NCBI RefSeq assembly: GCF_024363255.1
Contig: NZ_AP026070.1
Coordinates: 1,674,001 to 1,738,000, forward strand
Length of the DNA: 64,000 nucleotides
From: Shewanella sp. NFH-SH190041
GTDB taxonomy: Bacteria; Pseudomonadota; Gammaproteobacteria; Enterobacterales; Shewanellaceae
Direction: 5' to 3'
In this document: one piece after another, positions 1-9,002 of the stretch
Position numbering within the stretch: position 1 is the stretch's first letter
Layout: each line of letters begins with the position of its first letter
Program-made: the position numbers and the translations under genes
Notes under the pieces: generated by a model
Databases searched by the model: none
What the model saw: the letters and a program-made list of their open reading frames with translations, nothing else
Told to the model about the DNA's origin: nothing

Positions 1-1985
1 GTAAGCGTCCTGCTGAACTGTTTGCTGAATTTGCCGGTAAGCATAAAGGTGAGTTGGGCTCCGGGGATGTGAAATATCATCAGGGCTTCTCTTCTGATTT
101 TGAAACGCCAGGTGGCAATATCCATCTGGCGTTAGCATTTAACCCCTCCCACTTAGAGATTGTTAATCCTGTGGTGATGGGGTCGGTTCGTGCCCGTCAA
201 GACCGTCGCCAGTGTGATTCGCTGCAAGTGATGCCAATCACCATCCATGGTGATTCAGCCATTGCTGGTCAGGGCATAGTGCAAGAGACATTTAATATGT
301 CGCAGACCCGAGGGTTTAAGGTTGGCGGCAGTATCCGGATTGTGGTGAACAATCAAGTGGGCTTTACCACCTCTCTGCATCAAGATGTCCGTTCGACCGA
401 GTACTGTACTGATATTGCCAAAATGGTGCAGGCACCGATTTTCCACGTCAATGCTGATGATCCTGAAGCGGTTGCTTTTGTGTCGCGTCTGGCGGTTGAT
501 TACCGCAATACCTTCCGCCGAGATGTGGTGATTGAGTTGGTTTGTTACCGCCGGCATGGCCATAACGAAGCCGATGAGCCTAGTGCAACTCAGCCGTTGA
601 TGTACGCCAAAATCAAAAAGCATCCAACGCCGCGCAAACTCTATGCTGACAAGCTGATTGCTGAGCAAACTCTGGGGCAGGATGATGTGACCGCCATGGT
701 GAATGGTTATCGGGATGCATTGGATAAGGGCGACTGTGTCGTGAAAGAATGGCGGCCAATGACCCTGCATACTGTGGATTGGAGCCCATACCTAGGACAT
801 GACTGGGATGTCGCTTATCAGGCAGAGATGCCATTAAGCCGCCTGCTTAATCTGGCTAAAAAGCTGACTGATATTCCAGAAGGGCACAAATTACAGTCCC
901 GGGTTGCGAAAATTTATAAAGACCGTCTGGCGATGGCTAATGGTGAGAAGCCGCTGGATTGGGGGTTTGCCGAAACCCTGGCTTATGCCTCTATTTTGGA
1001 AGACCGTCGCCGGGTACGTCTGACAGGACAAGACTCCGGCCGGGGGACGTTCTTCCACCGCCACTCGGTACTGCATAACCAAAATGATGCCACGACTTAT
1101 CTGCCGCTGCGCCATGTAGCTGACAATCAGGGTGAGATAGACATTATTGACTCTGTGTTGTCAGAAGCTTCCGTGTTGGCTTTTGAATACGGTTATGCCA
1201 CTGCCGAGCCGGGCGGGCTGACCATTTGGGAAGCTCAGTTTGGTGATTTTGCCAACTGTGCTCAGGTGGTTATTGATCAGTTTGTCTCTTCCGGTGAGCA
1301 GAAGTGGGGACGTTTATGTGGTTTAACCCTGTTGTTACCTCATGGTTATGAGGGGCAGGGGCCGGAGCATTCCAGCGCTCGTTTAGAGCGTTTCTTGCAA
1401 CTGTGTGCAAACCACAATATGCAGGTATGTGTGCCCTCGACTCCAGCTCAGGTTTATCACATGCTGCGCCGTCAAGTGGTTCGCCCTATGCGCCGACCAC
1501 TGATAGTCATGTCTCCTAAGTCATTGTTGCGTCACCCTATGGCAGTATCCAGTTTGGAAGACTTAGCGCTGGGGCAATTCCAGAATGTGATTGGTGAAGT
1601 GGATGAGCTGGACTGCAGTCAGGTCGATAGAGTCGTGCTCTGTAGTGGTAAAGTGTACTTTGAACTGCTGGAAAAGCGGCGGGCTGAGGAATTGCATAAT
1701 GTTGCCATTATCCGGGTGGAGCAGCTCTATCCTTTCCCCCATGATGAGATGCAAAAACATTTGGCTAAATTCCAGCATGTGACTGATTTTGTCTGGTGCC
1801 AAGAAGAGCCTCAGAATCAAGGGGCCTGGTATTGTAGTCAGCACCATTTCTGGGCGGCTATTCCCGCCGGTGCCAGACTGCATTATGCCGGACGTGAAGC
1901 CTCTGCGGCTCCTGCCTGTGGTTACCCTGAGCTGCATGCTTTGCAGCAGCAGGAACTGATTAATACTGCGCTGAATATTAAGTAA
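1..1985 (+). CDS. sucA: 2-oxoglutarate dehydrogenase E1 component (5' truncated)
   Basis: This is the thiamine-diphosphate E1 subunit of the 2-oxoglutarate dehydrogenase complex, which decarboxylates 2-oxoglutarate and passes succinyl groups to the SucB lipoyl arm. The reading frame is already open at base 3, so the window begins inside the gene. About 660 codons are visible, roughly the last 70% of the usual ~935. Seen: HGDSAIAGQG, the CYRRHGHNEADEP stretch, GQDSGRGTFFHRH and YEGQGPEHSSARLERFLQLC, all typical of SucA. It is followed 29 bp later by sucB in the same direction, so it belongs to the sucABCD operon. Identification is secure; only the 5' end is missing. Confidence 0.97.
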   Translation, partial: KRPAELFAEFAGKHKGELGSGDVKYHQGFSSDFETPGGNIHLALAFNPSHLEIVNPVVMGSVRARQDRRQCDSLQVMPITIHGDSAIAGQGIVQETFNMSQTRGFKVGGSIRIVVNNQVGFTTSLHQDVRSTEYCTDIAKMVQAPIFHVNADDPEAVAFVSRLAVDYRNTFRRDVVIELVCYRRHGHNEADEPSATQPLMYAKIKKHPTPRKLYADKLIAEQTLGQDDVTAMVNGYRDALDKGDCVVKEWRPMTLHTVDWSPYLGHDWDVAYQAEMPLSRLLNLAKKLTDIPEGHKLQSRVAKIYKDRLAMANGEKPLDWGFAETLAYASILEDRRRVRLTGQDSGRGTFFHRHSVLHNQNDATTYLPLRHVADNQGEIDIIDSVLSEASVLAFEYGYATAEPGGLTIWEAQFGDFANCAQVVIDQFVSSGEQKWGRLCGLTLLLPHGYEGQGPEHSSARLERFLQLCANHNMQVCVPSTPAQVYHMLRRQVVRPMRRPLIVMSPKSLLRHPMAVSSLEDLALGQFQNVIGEVDELDCSQVDRVVLCSGKVYFELLEKRRAEELHNVAIIRVEQLYPFPHDEMQKHLAKFQHVTDFVWCQEEPQNQGAWYCSQHHFWAAIPAGARLHYAGREASAAPACGYPELHALQQQELINTALNIK

Positions 1986-2014
1986 TAGATAATTTATAAA
2001 AAGGATAATTATCC

Positions 2015-3208
2015 ATGAGTATCGAAATTAAGGTGCCGGTTCTGCCTGAATCCGTTGCAGATGCGACCATTGCCACTTGGCATGTTCAAGCCGGAGAGGC
2101 GGTGTCCCGGGATCAGAACCTGGTCGATATTGAAACCGATAAAGTTGTATTAGAAGTGGTTGCGCCTGAAGATGGTCATATCAGCGAGTTTCTGGCGCAA
2201 GAAGGGGATACTGTGCTGGCTGAACAGGTGATTGCGGCTTTTGTTCCTGGTGCTGTTGCGGGTCAAGAGGTCACTAAAGCTGAGGCTGAAGCGGCGACAG
2301 CTGTTGCCGTCGAAAGCAATGATGCCTTGAGCCCTTCAGTACGTCGCTTGATCGCTGAGCATAGCCTTGATGCGGCCAAGATCACGGGGACTGGGATTGG
2401 CGGTCGAATCACCAAGGAAGATGTTGAAGCCTTTATCCGTCAGGCTGATAGCACCGTACCCGCGGCTGAAGCAAAAGTGCCACAGTCTGCTGTGGCGCCT
2501 TTAGGGGAGCGCAGTGAAAAACGGGTACCCATGACCCGTTTACGCAAAACAGTTGCTAACCGTTTGCTTGAGGCGAAACACTCTACCGCCATGTTGACCA
2601 CATTTAATGAAGTCAATATGAAGCCGATTATGGAAATCCGTAAGCGCTATCAAGAAGTGTTTGAGAAGAAACATGGTATCCGTCTGGGCTTTATGTCTTT
2701 TTATGTTAAAGCCGTGACAGAAGCGCTGAAACGCTATCCTGAGGTCAATGCGTCGATTGATGGTGATGACATTGTTTATCACAACTATTTTGATGTCAGT
2801 ATTGCGGTTTCGACCCCGCGAGGGCTGGTCACACCAGTATTGCGTGATACCGATACCATGAGCTTGGCTGATATTGAAAAAGCAGTACGGGATCTGGCGA
2901 TTAAAGGCCGAGATGGCAAACTGACGGTTGAAGATATGACCGGCGGTAATTTTACTGTAACGAATGGTGGGGTATTTGGCTCGTTAATGTCCACGCCGAT
3001 TTTGAATCTGCCCCAAAGTGCGATCCTTGGCATGCATGCCATTAAGGATCGGCCGATGGCGGTAAATGGCCAGGTAGAGATTCTGCCGATGATGTACCTG
3101 GCACTGTCTTATGACCACCGCATTATCGATGGTCGTGAGTCAGTGGGTTTTCTGGTAACCATTAAAGATTTACTGGAAGATCCGACTCGTCTGTTGCTTG
3201 ATTTGTAA
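2015..3208 (+). CDS. sucB: Dihydrolipoyllysine succinyltransferase, E2 of 2-oxoglutarate dehydrogenase
   Basis: E2 core of the 2-oxoglutarate dehydrogenase complex; it moves the succinyl group from the lipoyl arm to CoA. Domain order is visible: lipoyl domain at about 1-76 with the lipoylated Lys43 in ETDKVVLEV, a peripheral subunit-binding domain at about 105-141 ([12 protein letters not shown]), and a catalytic domain from about 165. The active-site motif SYDHRIIDG gives His368 and Asp372. The 397-residue length is normal for a one-lipoyl SucB. The ATG has AAGGA about 11 bases upstream. It lies between sucA and sucC and is presumably co-transcribed with them. Confidence 0.97.
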   Translation: MSIEIKVPVLPESVADATIATWHVQAGEAVSRDQNLVDIETDKVVLEVVAPEDGHISEFLAQEGDTVLAEQVIAAFVPGAVAGQEVTKAEAEAATAVAVESNDALSPSVRRLIAEHSLDAAKITGTGIGGRITKEDVEAFIRQADSTVPAAEAKVPQSAVAPLGERSEKRVPMTRLRKTVANRLLEAKHSTAMLTTFNEVNMKPIMEIRKRYQEVFEKKHGIRLGFMSFYVKAVTEALKRYPEVNASIDGDDIVYHNYFDVSIAVSTPRGLVTPVLRDTDTMSLADIEKAVRDLAIKGRDGKLTVEDMTGGNFTVTNGGVFGSLMSTPILNLPQSAILGMHAIKDRPMAVNGQVEILPMMYLALSYDHRIIDGRESVGFLVTIKDLLEDPTRLLLDL

Positions 3209-3306
3209 GCAGTAGACTCAGCCTGCCTCTGACGGGGTGGGCTGTACCTTCGTGATTGGTCGAGGCGGCCAGTTGGAACTGATAAGTAGTATAGGGATAT
3301 ATCATC

Positions 3307-4473
3307 ATGAATTTGCATGAATATCAGGCAAAGTCCCTGTTTGCCGAGTATGGTTTGCCCGTGTCAGAAGGCTACGCCTGTGATACCCCGCAGGAAGCTG
3401 TAGAGGCTGCAGGCCGGATTGGCGGTAACATGTGGGTGGTAAAATGCCAGGTCCATGCCGGTGGTCGGGGAAAGGCCGGTGGCGTTAAAGTGACGGGCGA
3501 CAAGGAAGAGATCAGAGCCTTTGCTGAGCATTGGTTAGGAAGAAATCTCGTAACGTATCAAACAGATGAAGCTGGTCAGCCGGTGGCAAAAATTTTAGTG
3601 GAAAGTTGCACTGATATTGCCAGCGAGTTGTATCTGGGCGCCGTGGTTGATCGCGGCAGCCGCCGAGTGGTGTTTATGGCATCCACAGAGGGTGGCGTCG
3701 AAATTGAAAAGGTGGCCGAAGAAACACCAGAGCTTATCCATAAAGCCATGATTGATCCCCTGACAGGGCCTCAGCCTTATCAGGCGCGAGATCTTGGTTT
3801 TAAATTGGGGCTTACTCCAACACAAATTAAACAGTTCACCAAGATTTTTATGGGGCTGGCTAATATGTTTATCCAGCATGATTTTGCCCTACTGGAAATT
3901 AATCCATTAGTGATCACAGAGAAAGGCGAGCTGCACTGTTTGGATGGCAAAATCAATGTCGACAGCAATGCGCTGTTCCGTCAGCCTAAAATCAAAAATA
4001 TGCATGATCCATCTCAGGATGATCCCCGTGAAGCCCATGCCGCCCGTTTTGAACTGAACTATGTTGCGCTTGATGGCAATGTGGGCTGTATGGTTAATGG
4101 TGCCGGTCTGGCGATGGGCACCATGGATATTGTTAATTTGCATGGCGGTCGTCCGGCAAATTTCCTTGATGTTGGCGGTGGTGCGACGAAAGAGCGGGTG
4201 GCAGAAGCCTTTAAGATTATTCTGTCCGATGACAATGTTAAAGCCGTATTGGTAAACATTTTTGGCGGTATTGTTCGCTGTGACATGATTGCGGAAGGCA
4301 TCATTGGCGCAGTTAAAGAGGTCGGCGTCAATGTGCCGGTAGTCGTGCGTTTGGAAGGCACCAATGCGGAGTTGGGCCGTGAGGTCTTGGCCACGTCCGG
4401 GCTGGATATTATTGCTGCGACCAGTCTGACTGATGCAGCACAGCAAGTTGTAAACGCTGCGGAGGGAAAATAA
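3307..4473 (+). CDS. sucC: Succinyl-CoA synthetase (ADP-forming) beta subunit
   Basis: Beta subunit of succinyl-CoA synthetase, which conserves the thioester energy of succinyl-CoA as ATP (or GTP) in the TCA cycle. It starts with [12 protein letters not shown], carries the ATP-grasp glycine-rich segment [10 protein letters not shown] at about residue 51-60, and ends in the CoA-ligase-like domain ([14 protein letters not shown]). The length of 388 residues is standard. A 98-bp gap separates it from sucB, and its TAA shares one base with the sucD ATG (TAATG), indicating translational coupling. Confidence 0.97.
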   Translation: MNLHEYQAKSLFAEYGLPVSEGYACDTPQEAVEAAGRIGGNMWVVKCQVHAGGRGKAGGVKVTGDKEEIRAFAEHWLGRNLVTYQTDEAGQPVAKILVESCTDIASELYLGAVVDRGSRRVVFMASTEGGVEIEKVAEETPELIHKAMIDPLTGPQPYQARDLGFKLGLTPTQIKQFTKIFMGLANMFIQHDFALLEINPLVITEKGELHCLDGKINVDSNALFRQPKIKNMHDPSQDDPREAHAARFELNYVALDGNVGCMVNGAGLAMGTMDIVNLHGGRPANFLDVGGGATKERVAEAFKIILSDDNVKAVLVNIFGGIVRCDMIAEGIIGAVKEVGVNVPVVVRLEGTNAELGREVLATSGLDIIAATSLTDAAQQVVNAAEGK

Positions 4474-5345
4474 TGTCCGTTTTAGTCAATAAAGAGACCA
4501 AGGTGATCTGTCAGGGCTTTACCGGCGGACAGGGAACATTTCACTCCGAGCAGGCAATTGCCTATGGTACGCGCATGGTCGGTGGGGTATCTCCGGGCAA
4601 AGGTGGCCAGATGCACCTAGGGTTGCCGGTATTTAACACAGTAAAAGATGCCGTGGACGTGACTGGCGCGACCGCCAGTGTGATTTATGTGCCAGCGCCT
4701 TTTTGCAAAGATGCCATTTTGGAAGCCATTGATGCTGGTATTGAACTGATTGTGTGTATCACTGAAGGCATTCCGACTTTGGATATGCTTGAAGTGAAAG
4801 TTAAACTGGAGCAAACCGGTGTACGGATGATTGGTCCAAATTGTCCTGGGGTGATTACGCCTGGAGAGTGCAAAATCGGTATTATGCCGGGTCATATCCA
4901 CCGGCCGGGTAAAGTGGGCATTGTGTCTCGTTCCGGGACTTTGACTTATGAAGCGGTTAAACAAACCACAGATGAAGGTTTTGGACAGTCAACCTGTGTC
5001 GGCATTGGTGGCGATCCTATCCCGGGGACTAACTTCATTGATGTGTTGGCGATGTTCCAACAGGATCCGGGCACTGAAGCCATTGTGATGATTGGTGAGA
5101 TTGGTGGCACGGCGGAAGAAGAAGCTGCTGAATACATTAAGCAGCATGTGACTAAGCCGGTTGTGTCTTATATCGCCGGAGTGACAGCGCCAGCCGGTAA
5201 GCGAATGGGACATGCTGGTGCCATTATTGCTGGTGGTAAGGGGACTGCGGAAGAGAAGTTTGCTGCCTTGGAGGCTGCTGGCGTCACGACTGTGCGCTCG
5301 TTGGCTGATATTGGTCAGGCACTGCGGCAAAAAACAGGCTGGTAA
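4473..5345 (+). CDS. sucD: Succinyl-CoA synthetase alpha subunit
   Basis: Alpha subunit of succinyl-CoA synthetase; it binds CoA through an N-terminal Rossmann domain and carries the phosphohistidine intermediate. The CoA-binding start ([17 protein letters not shown]), the [10 protein letters not shown] loop and the active-site His247 in [15 protein letters not shown] are all visible. The 290-residue length matches the family. It overlaps sucC by one base and is followed within 20 bp by a strong hairpin with a T-run, so it is the last gene of the sucABCD transcript. Confidence 0.97.
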   Translation: MSVLVNKETKVICQGFTGGQGTFHSEQAIAYGTRMVGGVSPGKGGQMHLGLPVFNTVKDAVDVTGATASVIYVPAPFCKDAILEAIDAGIELIVCITEGIPTLDMLEVKVKLEQTGVRMIGPNCPGVITPGECKIGIMPGHIHRPGKVGIVSRSGTLTYEAVKQTTDEGFGQSTCVGIGGDPIPGTNFIDVLAMFQQDPGTEAIVMIGEIGGTAEEEAAEYIKQHVTKPVVSYIAGVTAPAGKRMGHAGAIIAGGKGTAEEKFAALEAAGVTTVRSLADIGQALRQKTGW

Positions 5346-5363
5346 TATTCAGCTAATAGCGAT

Positions 5364-5390
5364 AAAGGCGCCGCAGGGCGCCTTTTTTGT
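5364..5390 (+). terminator. Rho-independent terminator after sucD
   Basis: A perfect GC-rich stem, AAAGGCGCC pairing with GGCGCCTTT around a 4-base loop, is followed by a run of T. It sits 18 bp after the sucD stop and just before the AEC transporter start. Confidence 0.9.
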
Positions 5391-5399
5391 GGGGAAATA

Positions 5400-6305
5400 A
5401 TGTCGGTTTTTACCCTTATAGCACCATTGCTGCTGGTGGCGTGCTGTGGTTTTGGTTGTAGCCGAAGTGGCTGGTTTTCCCGTGAGCAAATAGATGGGAT
5501 CAGTCGGTTTGCATTTTCTGTCTCGATTCCACTACTGCTGTTTTCCACTATGTTAACGGTGCCTCTTAAAGAAAGTTTGCGCCTGGAAGTCTTGTTTGCA
5601 TTTTACCTGCCGGTGATTTCCTTATTTTGGCTGATGGCATTTGCAGCAGCTTGGTGGCTGAAACGCCCCGTGTCTGAATGTGCCGCACTAGGTTTGGGGA
5701 GCTGTTATTCCAATACCTTGCTGGTGGGGTTACCCTTGATTATGGCGGCTTTTGGCCCAGAAAAGCTGGTGACGGTGTTTTTAATTTTGCCGTTTCACAG
5801 TGCCGTGTTATTTGGCATGACCTTCGCCCTAAGTGGTGGGCAACGTTGGCAAGGTGTTGCGGTCAGTTTGCTCCGTAATCCGGTGGTTGCCAGTTTGACG
5901 TTGGGCATAATAGGTAACCTTATCGGCTTTAAGTTACCAGCATTGTTTGCTCAAGCCGTGGAGATGCTGGCCCAGCCAGCAATTGTTTGCGCGCTATTTG
6001 TGCTTGGTGCCAATATGCATTATTACAAGCTGCGGAGCAGTGTTACACCGACATTGGTATTGTCGGTGATTAAACTGTTTCTGTTACCGGCTACGGTTTG
6101 TGGTTTGGGCATCGTGCTGGGATTGACGCGAGAAGAGCTGGCGATTACCACCTTGCTAGCAGCCTCCCCCCTGGGGGTGAATGCTTACTTGATCGCTTGT
6201 CAGTTAGAGCGGGATATGGCGACCATTGCAGCCACTGTGTTGGTGTCGAGTTGTTTGTCAGTTATCTCATCTGGGATCTGGTTGATGCTTTTGGTTGGTG
6301 ATTGA
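5400..6305 (+). CDS. AEC-family (auxin efflux carrier-like) membrane transporter
   Basis: A 301-residue, almost entirely hydrophobic protein with about ten predicted membrane segments in two halves, as in the AEC/malate-permease family (PF03547). The internal segment LGSCYSNTLLVGLPLIMAAFG matches the conserved N-terminal-half motif, and the C-terminal SPLGVNAYLIACQ resembles the second-half motif (SPxGxNAY). Family members are thought to move organic acids or similar anions out of the cell; the substrate here cannot be read from sequence. It begins only 10 bp beyond the sucD terminator, so expression probably depends on read-through or on a promoter inside sucD. Confidence 0.85.
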   Translation: MSVFTLIAPLLLVACCGFGCSRSGWFSREQIDGISRFAFSVSIPLLLFSTMLTVPLKESLRLEVLFAFYLPVISLFWLMAFAAAWWLKRPVSECAALGLGSCYSNTLLVGLPLIMAAFGPEKLVTVFLILPFHSAVLFGMTFALSGGQRWQGVAVSLLRNPVVASLTLGIIGNLIGFKLPALFAQAVEMLAQPAIVCALFVLGANMHYYKLRSSVTPTLVLSVIKLFLLPATVCGLGIVLGLTREELAITTLLAASPLGVNAYLIACQLERDMATIAATVLVSSCLSVISSGIWLMLLVGD

Positions 6306-6452
6306 TTTTTGTTCGGTTTGTGATGTGGCGCAATGTGCAAACTGGCTATTTAAAATGCAGGCGATATGCTGTTTTACTTTGAGCTATATGTTGATTAATT
6401 TGTCGCTGTAGCCCCTTGATGAGCATAAGGGGACAGTGCTTAAGGAGGCAGG

Positions 6453-6857
6453 ATGCAGCCTGATATTGTGATATCCAGTCAGGACTTAGCGCGATTAGAG
6501 GCATTACTTGAGACCTTGCCACCAGATGGGGCGGGGACATTGGCATTGGAAAATGAACTGGCCCGGGCAGAAGTACTGCCGGTGCAAGCTATGCCTGATA
6601 ATGTGGTGACCATGAACTCTACTGTCAGTTTCCGCGTATCCGGTAGCGATGAACTCCATACGCTGACATTGGTGTACCCGGGTGATGGGCATGATGGCCA
6701 TAAAACGGTATCGGTTTTGGCGCCAGTGGGCTCTGCTCTGTTAGGGGTTAAAATTGGCGATCAAATTGCCTGGCCGATGCCGAATAATGCCACTCGACAA
6801 GTCACCATTGAAGCTATTCATTACCAGCCTGAGCGGGAAGGCGATTATCATCTGTGA
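6453..6857 (+). CDS. rnk: Regulator of nucleoside diphosphate kinase (Rnk)
   Basis: A 134-residue Rnk protein: a short N-terminal coiled coil (about 1-45, starting MQPDIVISSQDLARLEALL) joined to a GreA/GreB-like C-terminal FKBP-fold domain (about 50-130, VVTMNSTVSFRV ... VSVLAPVGSALLGVKIGDQI). Rnk binds RNA polymerase and in Pseudomonas influences nucleoside diphosphate kinase levels. A near-perfect Shine-Dalgarno, AAGGAGG, lies a few bases before the ATG. A small hairpin (CCCCTT...AAGGGG, 6413-6432) lies just ahead of that ribosome site and might affect translation. The gene converges on fur across a shared terminator. Confidence 0.92.
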   Translation: MQPDIVISSQDLARLEALLETLPPDGAGTLALENELARAEVLPVQAMPDNVVTMNSTVSFRVSGSDELHTLTLVYPGDGHDGHKTVSVLAPVGSALLGVKIGDQIAWPMPNNATRQVTIEAIHYQPEREGDYHL

Positions 6858-6923
6858 ATTTGCAAAGGAGTCATTGCAGGGCAAAATTGGTTGCAGATAA
6901 ATGCCAGTGTTTATTGTGGTGAT

Positions 6924-6953
6924 AAAAAAACCGGGATAATCCCGGTTTTTTTA
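6924..6953. terminator. Bidirectional terminator between rnk and fur
   Basis: A-run, stem ACCGGGA/TCCCGGT with a 3-base loop, then a T-run: symmetrical, and able to end both the rightward rnk and the leftward fur transcript. Confidence 0.9.
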
Positions 6954-6984
6954 GTTAGTCACGCTATCGTGATTCATCAAGTGA

Positions 6985-7416
6985 TTAGTCATCACCGTGA
7001 GCGCATTCGTCATTGGTGCAGACACCATACAAATACAGACTATGGTTGGTCAGTTTAATGTTGTGCTTCATTGCAATTTCTTGCTGGCGGCGCTCGATGA
7101 CTTCGTCACTGAACTCAATTACCTTACCGCAGTTAAGACAAACTAGGTGGTCATGATGGTGTTGGGTAGACAGTTCAAATACGGCTTTACCGCTTTCAAA
7201 ATGATGACGAGATACAATGCCTGCATCATCAAACTGGTTTAATACCCGGTATACGGTGGCGAGGCCAATTTCTTCACCAATATCCAACAGCTTCTTGTAC
7301 AGATCTTCTGCACTGATATGTTGGTTTTCCGGTTCCTGCATCAGTTCCAGGATCTTGACTCGTGGCAAGGTAATTTTCAGTCCCGCTTTTTTTAGCGCTT
7401 GATTTCCATCTGTCAT
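6985..7416 (-). CDS. fur: Ferric uptake regulator Fur
   Basis: Fe(II)-responsive repressor of iron uptake genes. Start chosen at the ATG giving MTDGNQALKKAGLKITLPR, which aligns with other Fur proteins and has AAGAGA about seven bases upstream; a 13-residue longer ORF exists but lacks support. The 143-residue protein has a winged-helix DNA-binding half (about 1-82), the metal site HHHDH (86-90), a CxxC pair at Cys93/Cys96 and a second pair at Cys133/Cys138, as in zinc-containing Fur. A perfect TATAAT -10 overlaps a weak Fur-box-like sequence upstream, consistent with autoregulation (inferred). Confidence 0.96.
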   Translation of the reverse strand: MTDGNQALKKAGLKITLPRVKILELMQEPENQHISAEDLYKKLLDIGEEIGLATVYRVLNQFDDAGIVSRHHFESGKAVFELSTQHHHDHLVCLNCGKVIEFSDEVIERRQQEIAMKHNIKLTNHSLYLYGVCTNDECAHGDD

Positions 7417-7461
7417 TGTAAATCTCTTGATAGCAGAACCCGTCGGTTCATTCATATATAG

Positions 7462-7498
7462 TGCAAATCATTATAGGGGGTCGGTTATAAAACTTAAA
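7462..7498 (-). promoter_or_regulatory. Candidate fur promoter with overlapping Fur-box-like sequence
   Basis: On the minus strand a perfect TATAAT (7475-7470) is preceded 17 bp upstream by a weak TTTAAG. The 15-mer CTATAATGATTTGCA (7476-7462) matches the Fur 7-1-7 consensus at 11 of 15 positions by hand alignment. Autoregulation is inferred. Confidence 0.4.
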
Positions 7499-7661
7499 CC
7501 TTTGTGTTTTGTTTGGCTGAGAAATTGTCGGCTATTGGTGAAAATTTGAAAAAATCTAGCAAGATCAAGCACACTTTTAGTAAGGTTATAGCTTCTTTAT
7601 TGGCCTTTACACCGGACCGAGCCATATTGGCAGATTTGGGTATTGGAACAGGACAAAATCT

Positions 7662-8378
7662 ATGTATCGTCGAATAGTAGTGTTAACCGGTGCTGGTATT
7701 TCTGCAGAATCCGGTATTCAGACTTTCAGGGATCAGGATGGTTTGTGGGAACAGCATCATATTGAGGATGTGGCAACCCCGGAAGGGTATGAGCGTAATC
7801 CCGAATTGGTGGAAACTTTTTATAACGATAGGCGGGCTCAGTTAGCGCTTGATACCGTGCAGCCTAATGCTGCCCACTTGGCATTAGCCCGTCTGGAGCG
7901 GGAGTTTAACGGTGATTGTTTAGTGGTGACTCAAAATATTGATAATCTGCATGAGCGAGCCGGTTCTCATCAACTTATCCATATGCATGGGGAGTTAGCC
8001 AAAGGGCGTTGCCCTGGCAGTGGACAAACATTTATGTTGCAAGCGCCTTTTGGACCGGACAATGTTTGTACTTGCTGTTTGCCGGCAGAGCGTTTGCGAC
8101 CCCATGTGGTGTGGTTTGGCGAAATGCCGTTAGAAATGGAACGAATTTATGATGCGTTGGAGCGCTGCGATCTGTTTTTAGCCATTGGAACTTCGGGCAC
8201 GGTTTATCCGGCTGCGGGCTTTGTCGAGGTTGCCAATCATTATTCAGCCCATTCCGTGGAAGTGAATTTGGCACCAGCAAGCGGTCAGAGTCAATTTCAA
8301 TATCATATGACAGGCCGAGCCGGTGAGTTGCTGCCTAAATTGGTGGATAATATTTTGGCCGGTGCTCCGCTGTGGTAA
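7662..8378 (+). CDS. cobB: NAD-dependent protein deacylase, sirtuin CobB
   Basis: Class III sirtuin that removes acyl groups from protein lysines using NAD. Visible motifs: GAGISAESGIQTFRD (about 10-24), the Tyr54/Arg57 pair in FYNDRR that marks desuccinylase-type sirtuins, TQNIDNLHERAG, the catalytic His109 in HMHGEL, and a zinc ribbon from Cys117 with Cys136/138/139. It is 238 residues, the usual length for short bacterial CobB. It overlaps the next gene by 7 bp, so the two are likely translated together. Confidence 0.95.
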   Translation: MYRRIVVLTGAGISAESGIQTFRDQDGLWEQHHIEDVATPEGYERNPELVETFYNDRRAQLALDTVQPNAAHLALARLEREFNGDCLVVTQNIDNLHERAGSHQLIHMHGELAKGRCPGSGQTFMLQAPFGPDNVCTCCLPAERLRPHVVWFGEMPLEMERIYDALERCDLFLAIGTSGTVYPAAGFVEVANHYSAHSVEVNLAPASGQSQFQYHMTGRAGELLPKLVDNILAGAPLW

Positions 8379-8833
8379 AGCGTGCGTTATTGAAAGAAGC
8401 CATTATTTTGCGAGGTTTGCCCGGCAGTGGTAAGTCCCATTGGGCGCAACATTATCTGGCGCAATTACCATCGGAACTGGCAGAACAGATTAAACAATAT
8501 GGCTATTGCTCGACTGATAATTATTTTATGGCAAATGGGCAATACCGTTTTGATAAACGTCGGTTGAGTGAATATCACCAACGCAATTTAGCCGCGTTTA
8601 TTCAGGCTATGGCTGATGGGCTCCCACGGGTGATTTGTGATAATACTAATCTTGCGTTGTGGGAGTTTATTGCTTATGAAACAGCCGCTAAGGCGATGGG
8701 ATATCAGGTTCGGATTGTATTGATTGGCGAGCCTCAGAACCGCGAACACCAAGTCTTATGCGCCAAACGTAATCGCCATGGGGTGTCTTTAACGCAAATC
8801 AGCGCTATGGCGCGGCAGTTTGAACCTGGCTGA
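8372..8833 (+). CDS. Small P-loop ATPase/kinase of the AAA_33 / polynucleotide kinase-like type
   Basis: A 153-residue protein with a Walker A loop GLPGSGKS at residues 15-22 and a later VICDNTN segment typical of small zeta-toxin/polynucleotide-kinase-like NTPases (NEDD4BP2-like). It starts with GTG inside the cobB end (7-bp overlap), which argues for an operon with cobB. The substrate is unknown: family relatives phosphorylate nucleic acid ends or small molecules. There is no toxin-antitoxin partner beside it. A terminator follows. Confidence 0.75.
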   Translation: MVKRALLKEAIILRGLPGSGKSHWAQHYLAQLPSELAEQIKQYGYCSTDNYFMANGQYRFDKRRLSEYHQRNLAAFIQAMADGLPRVICDNTNLALWEFIAYETAAKAMGYQVRIVLIGEPQNREHQVLCAKRNRHGVSLTQISAMARQFEPG

Positions 8834-8864
8834 TATTCAAATAAGACAAGTGGTGCGACAAGGC

Positions 8865-8901
8865 TAAGAGCTGACGTTTTTGTGCGTTAGCTCTTATTTT
8901 T
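8865..8901 (+). terminator. Terminator after the cobB operon
   Basis: Stem AAGAGCTGACG paired with CGTTAGCTCTT (one G-T pair), 8-base loop, followed by ATTTTT. Confidence 0.75.
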
Positions 8902-8910
8902 GGTATTTTC

Positions 8911-8991
8911 ATGATCGTCATATTAGAGGCCTTTCTGGACGCTGGTATCATTGGCCCGCTTTATAACCTGTTGAAGCAGAATAAAAAATAA
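8911..8991 (+). CDS. Possible 26-residue leader-like peptide upstream of the TraF-type gene
   Basis: An ATG-initiated 26-codon ORF starting MIVILEAFLDAG and ending NLLKQNKK lies between the cobB-operon terminator and the TraF-family gene. Its TAA overlaps the beginning of that gene's ribosome site (GGAG). The product would be amphipathic/hydrophobic. No clear Shine-Dalgarno precedes it. It may be chance; only its tight spacing and conserved-looking composition suggest translation. Confidence 0.25.
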   Translation: MIVILEAFLDAGIIGPLYNLLKQNKK

Positions 8992-9002
8992 ACGGAGATA
9001 TG

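Noticed and set aside
255..770. 171-codon minus-strand ORF inside sucA
   Set aside because: Shadow of the strongly conserved sucA frame.
8372..8833. Zeta-type toxin of a toxin-antitoxin pair
   Set aside because: The P-loop fits many small kinases, no antitoxin gene is adjacent, and it is coupled to cobB.
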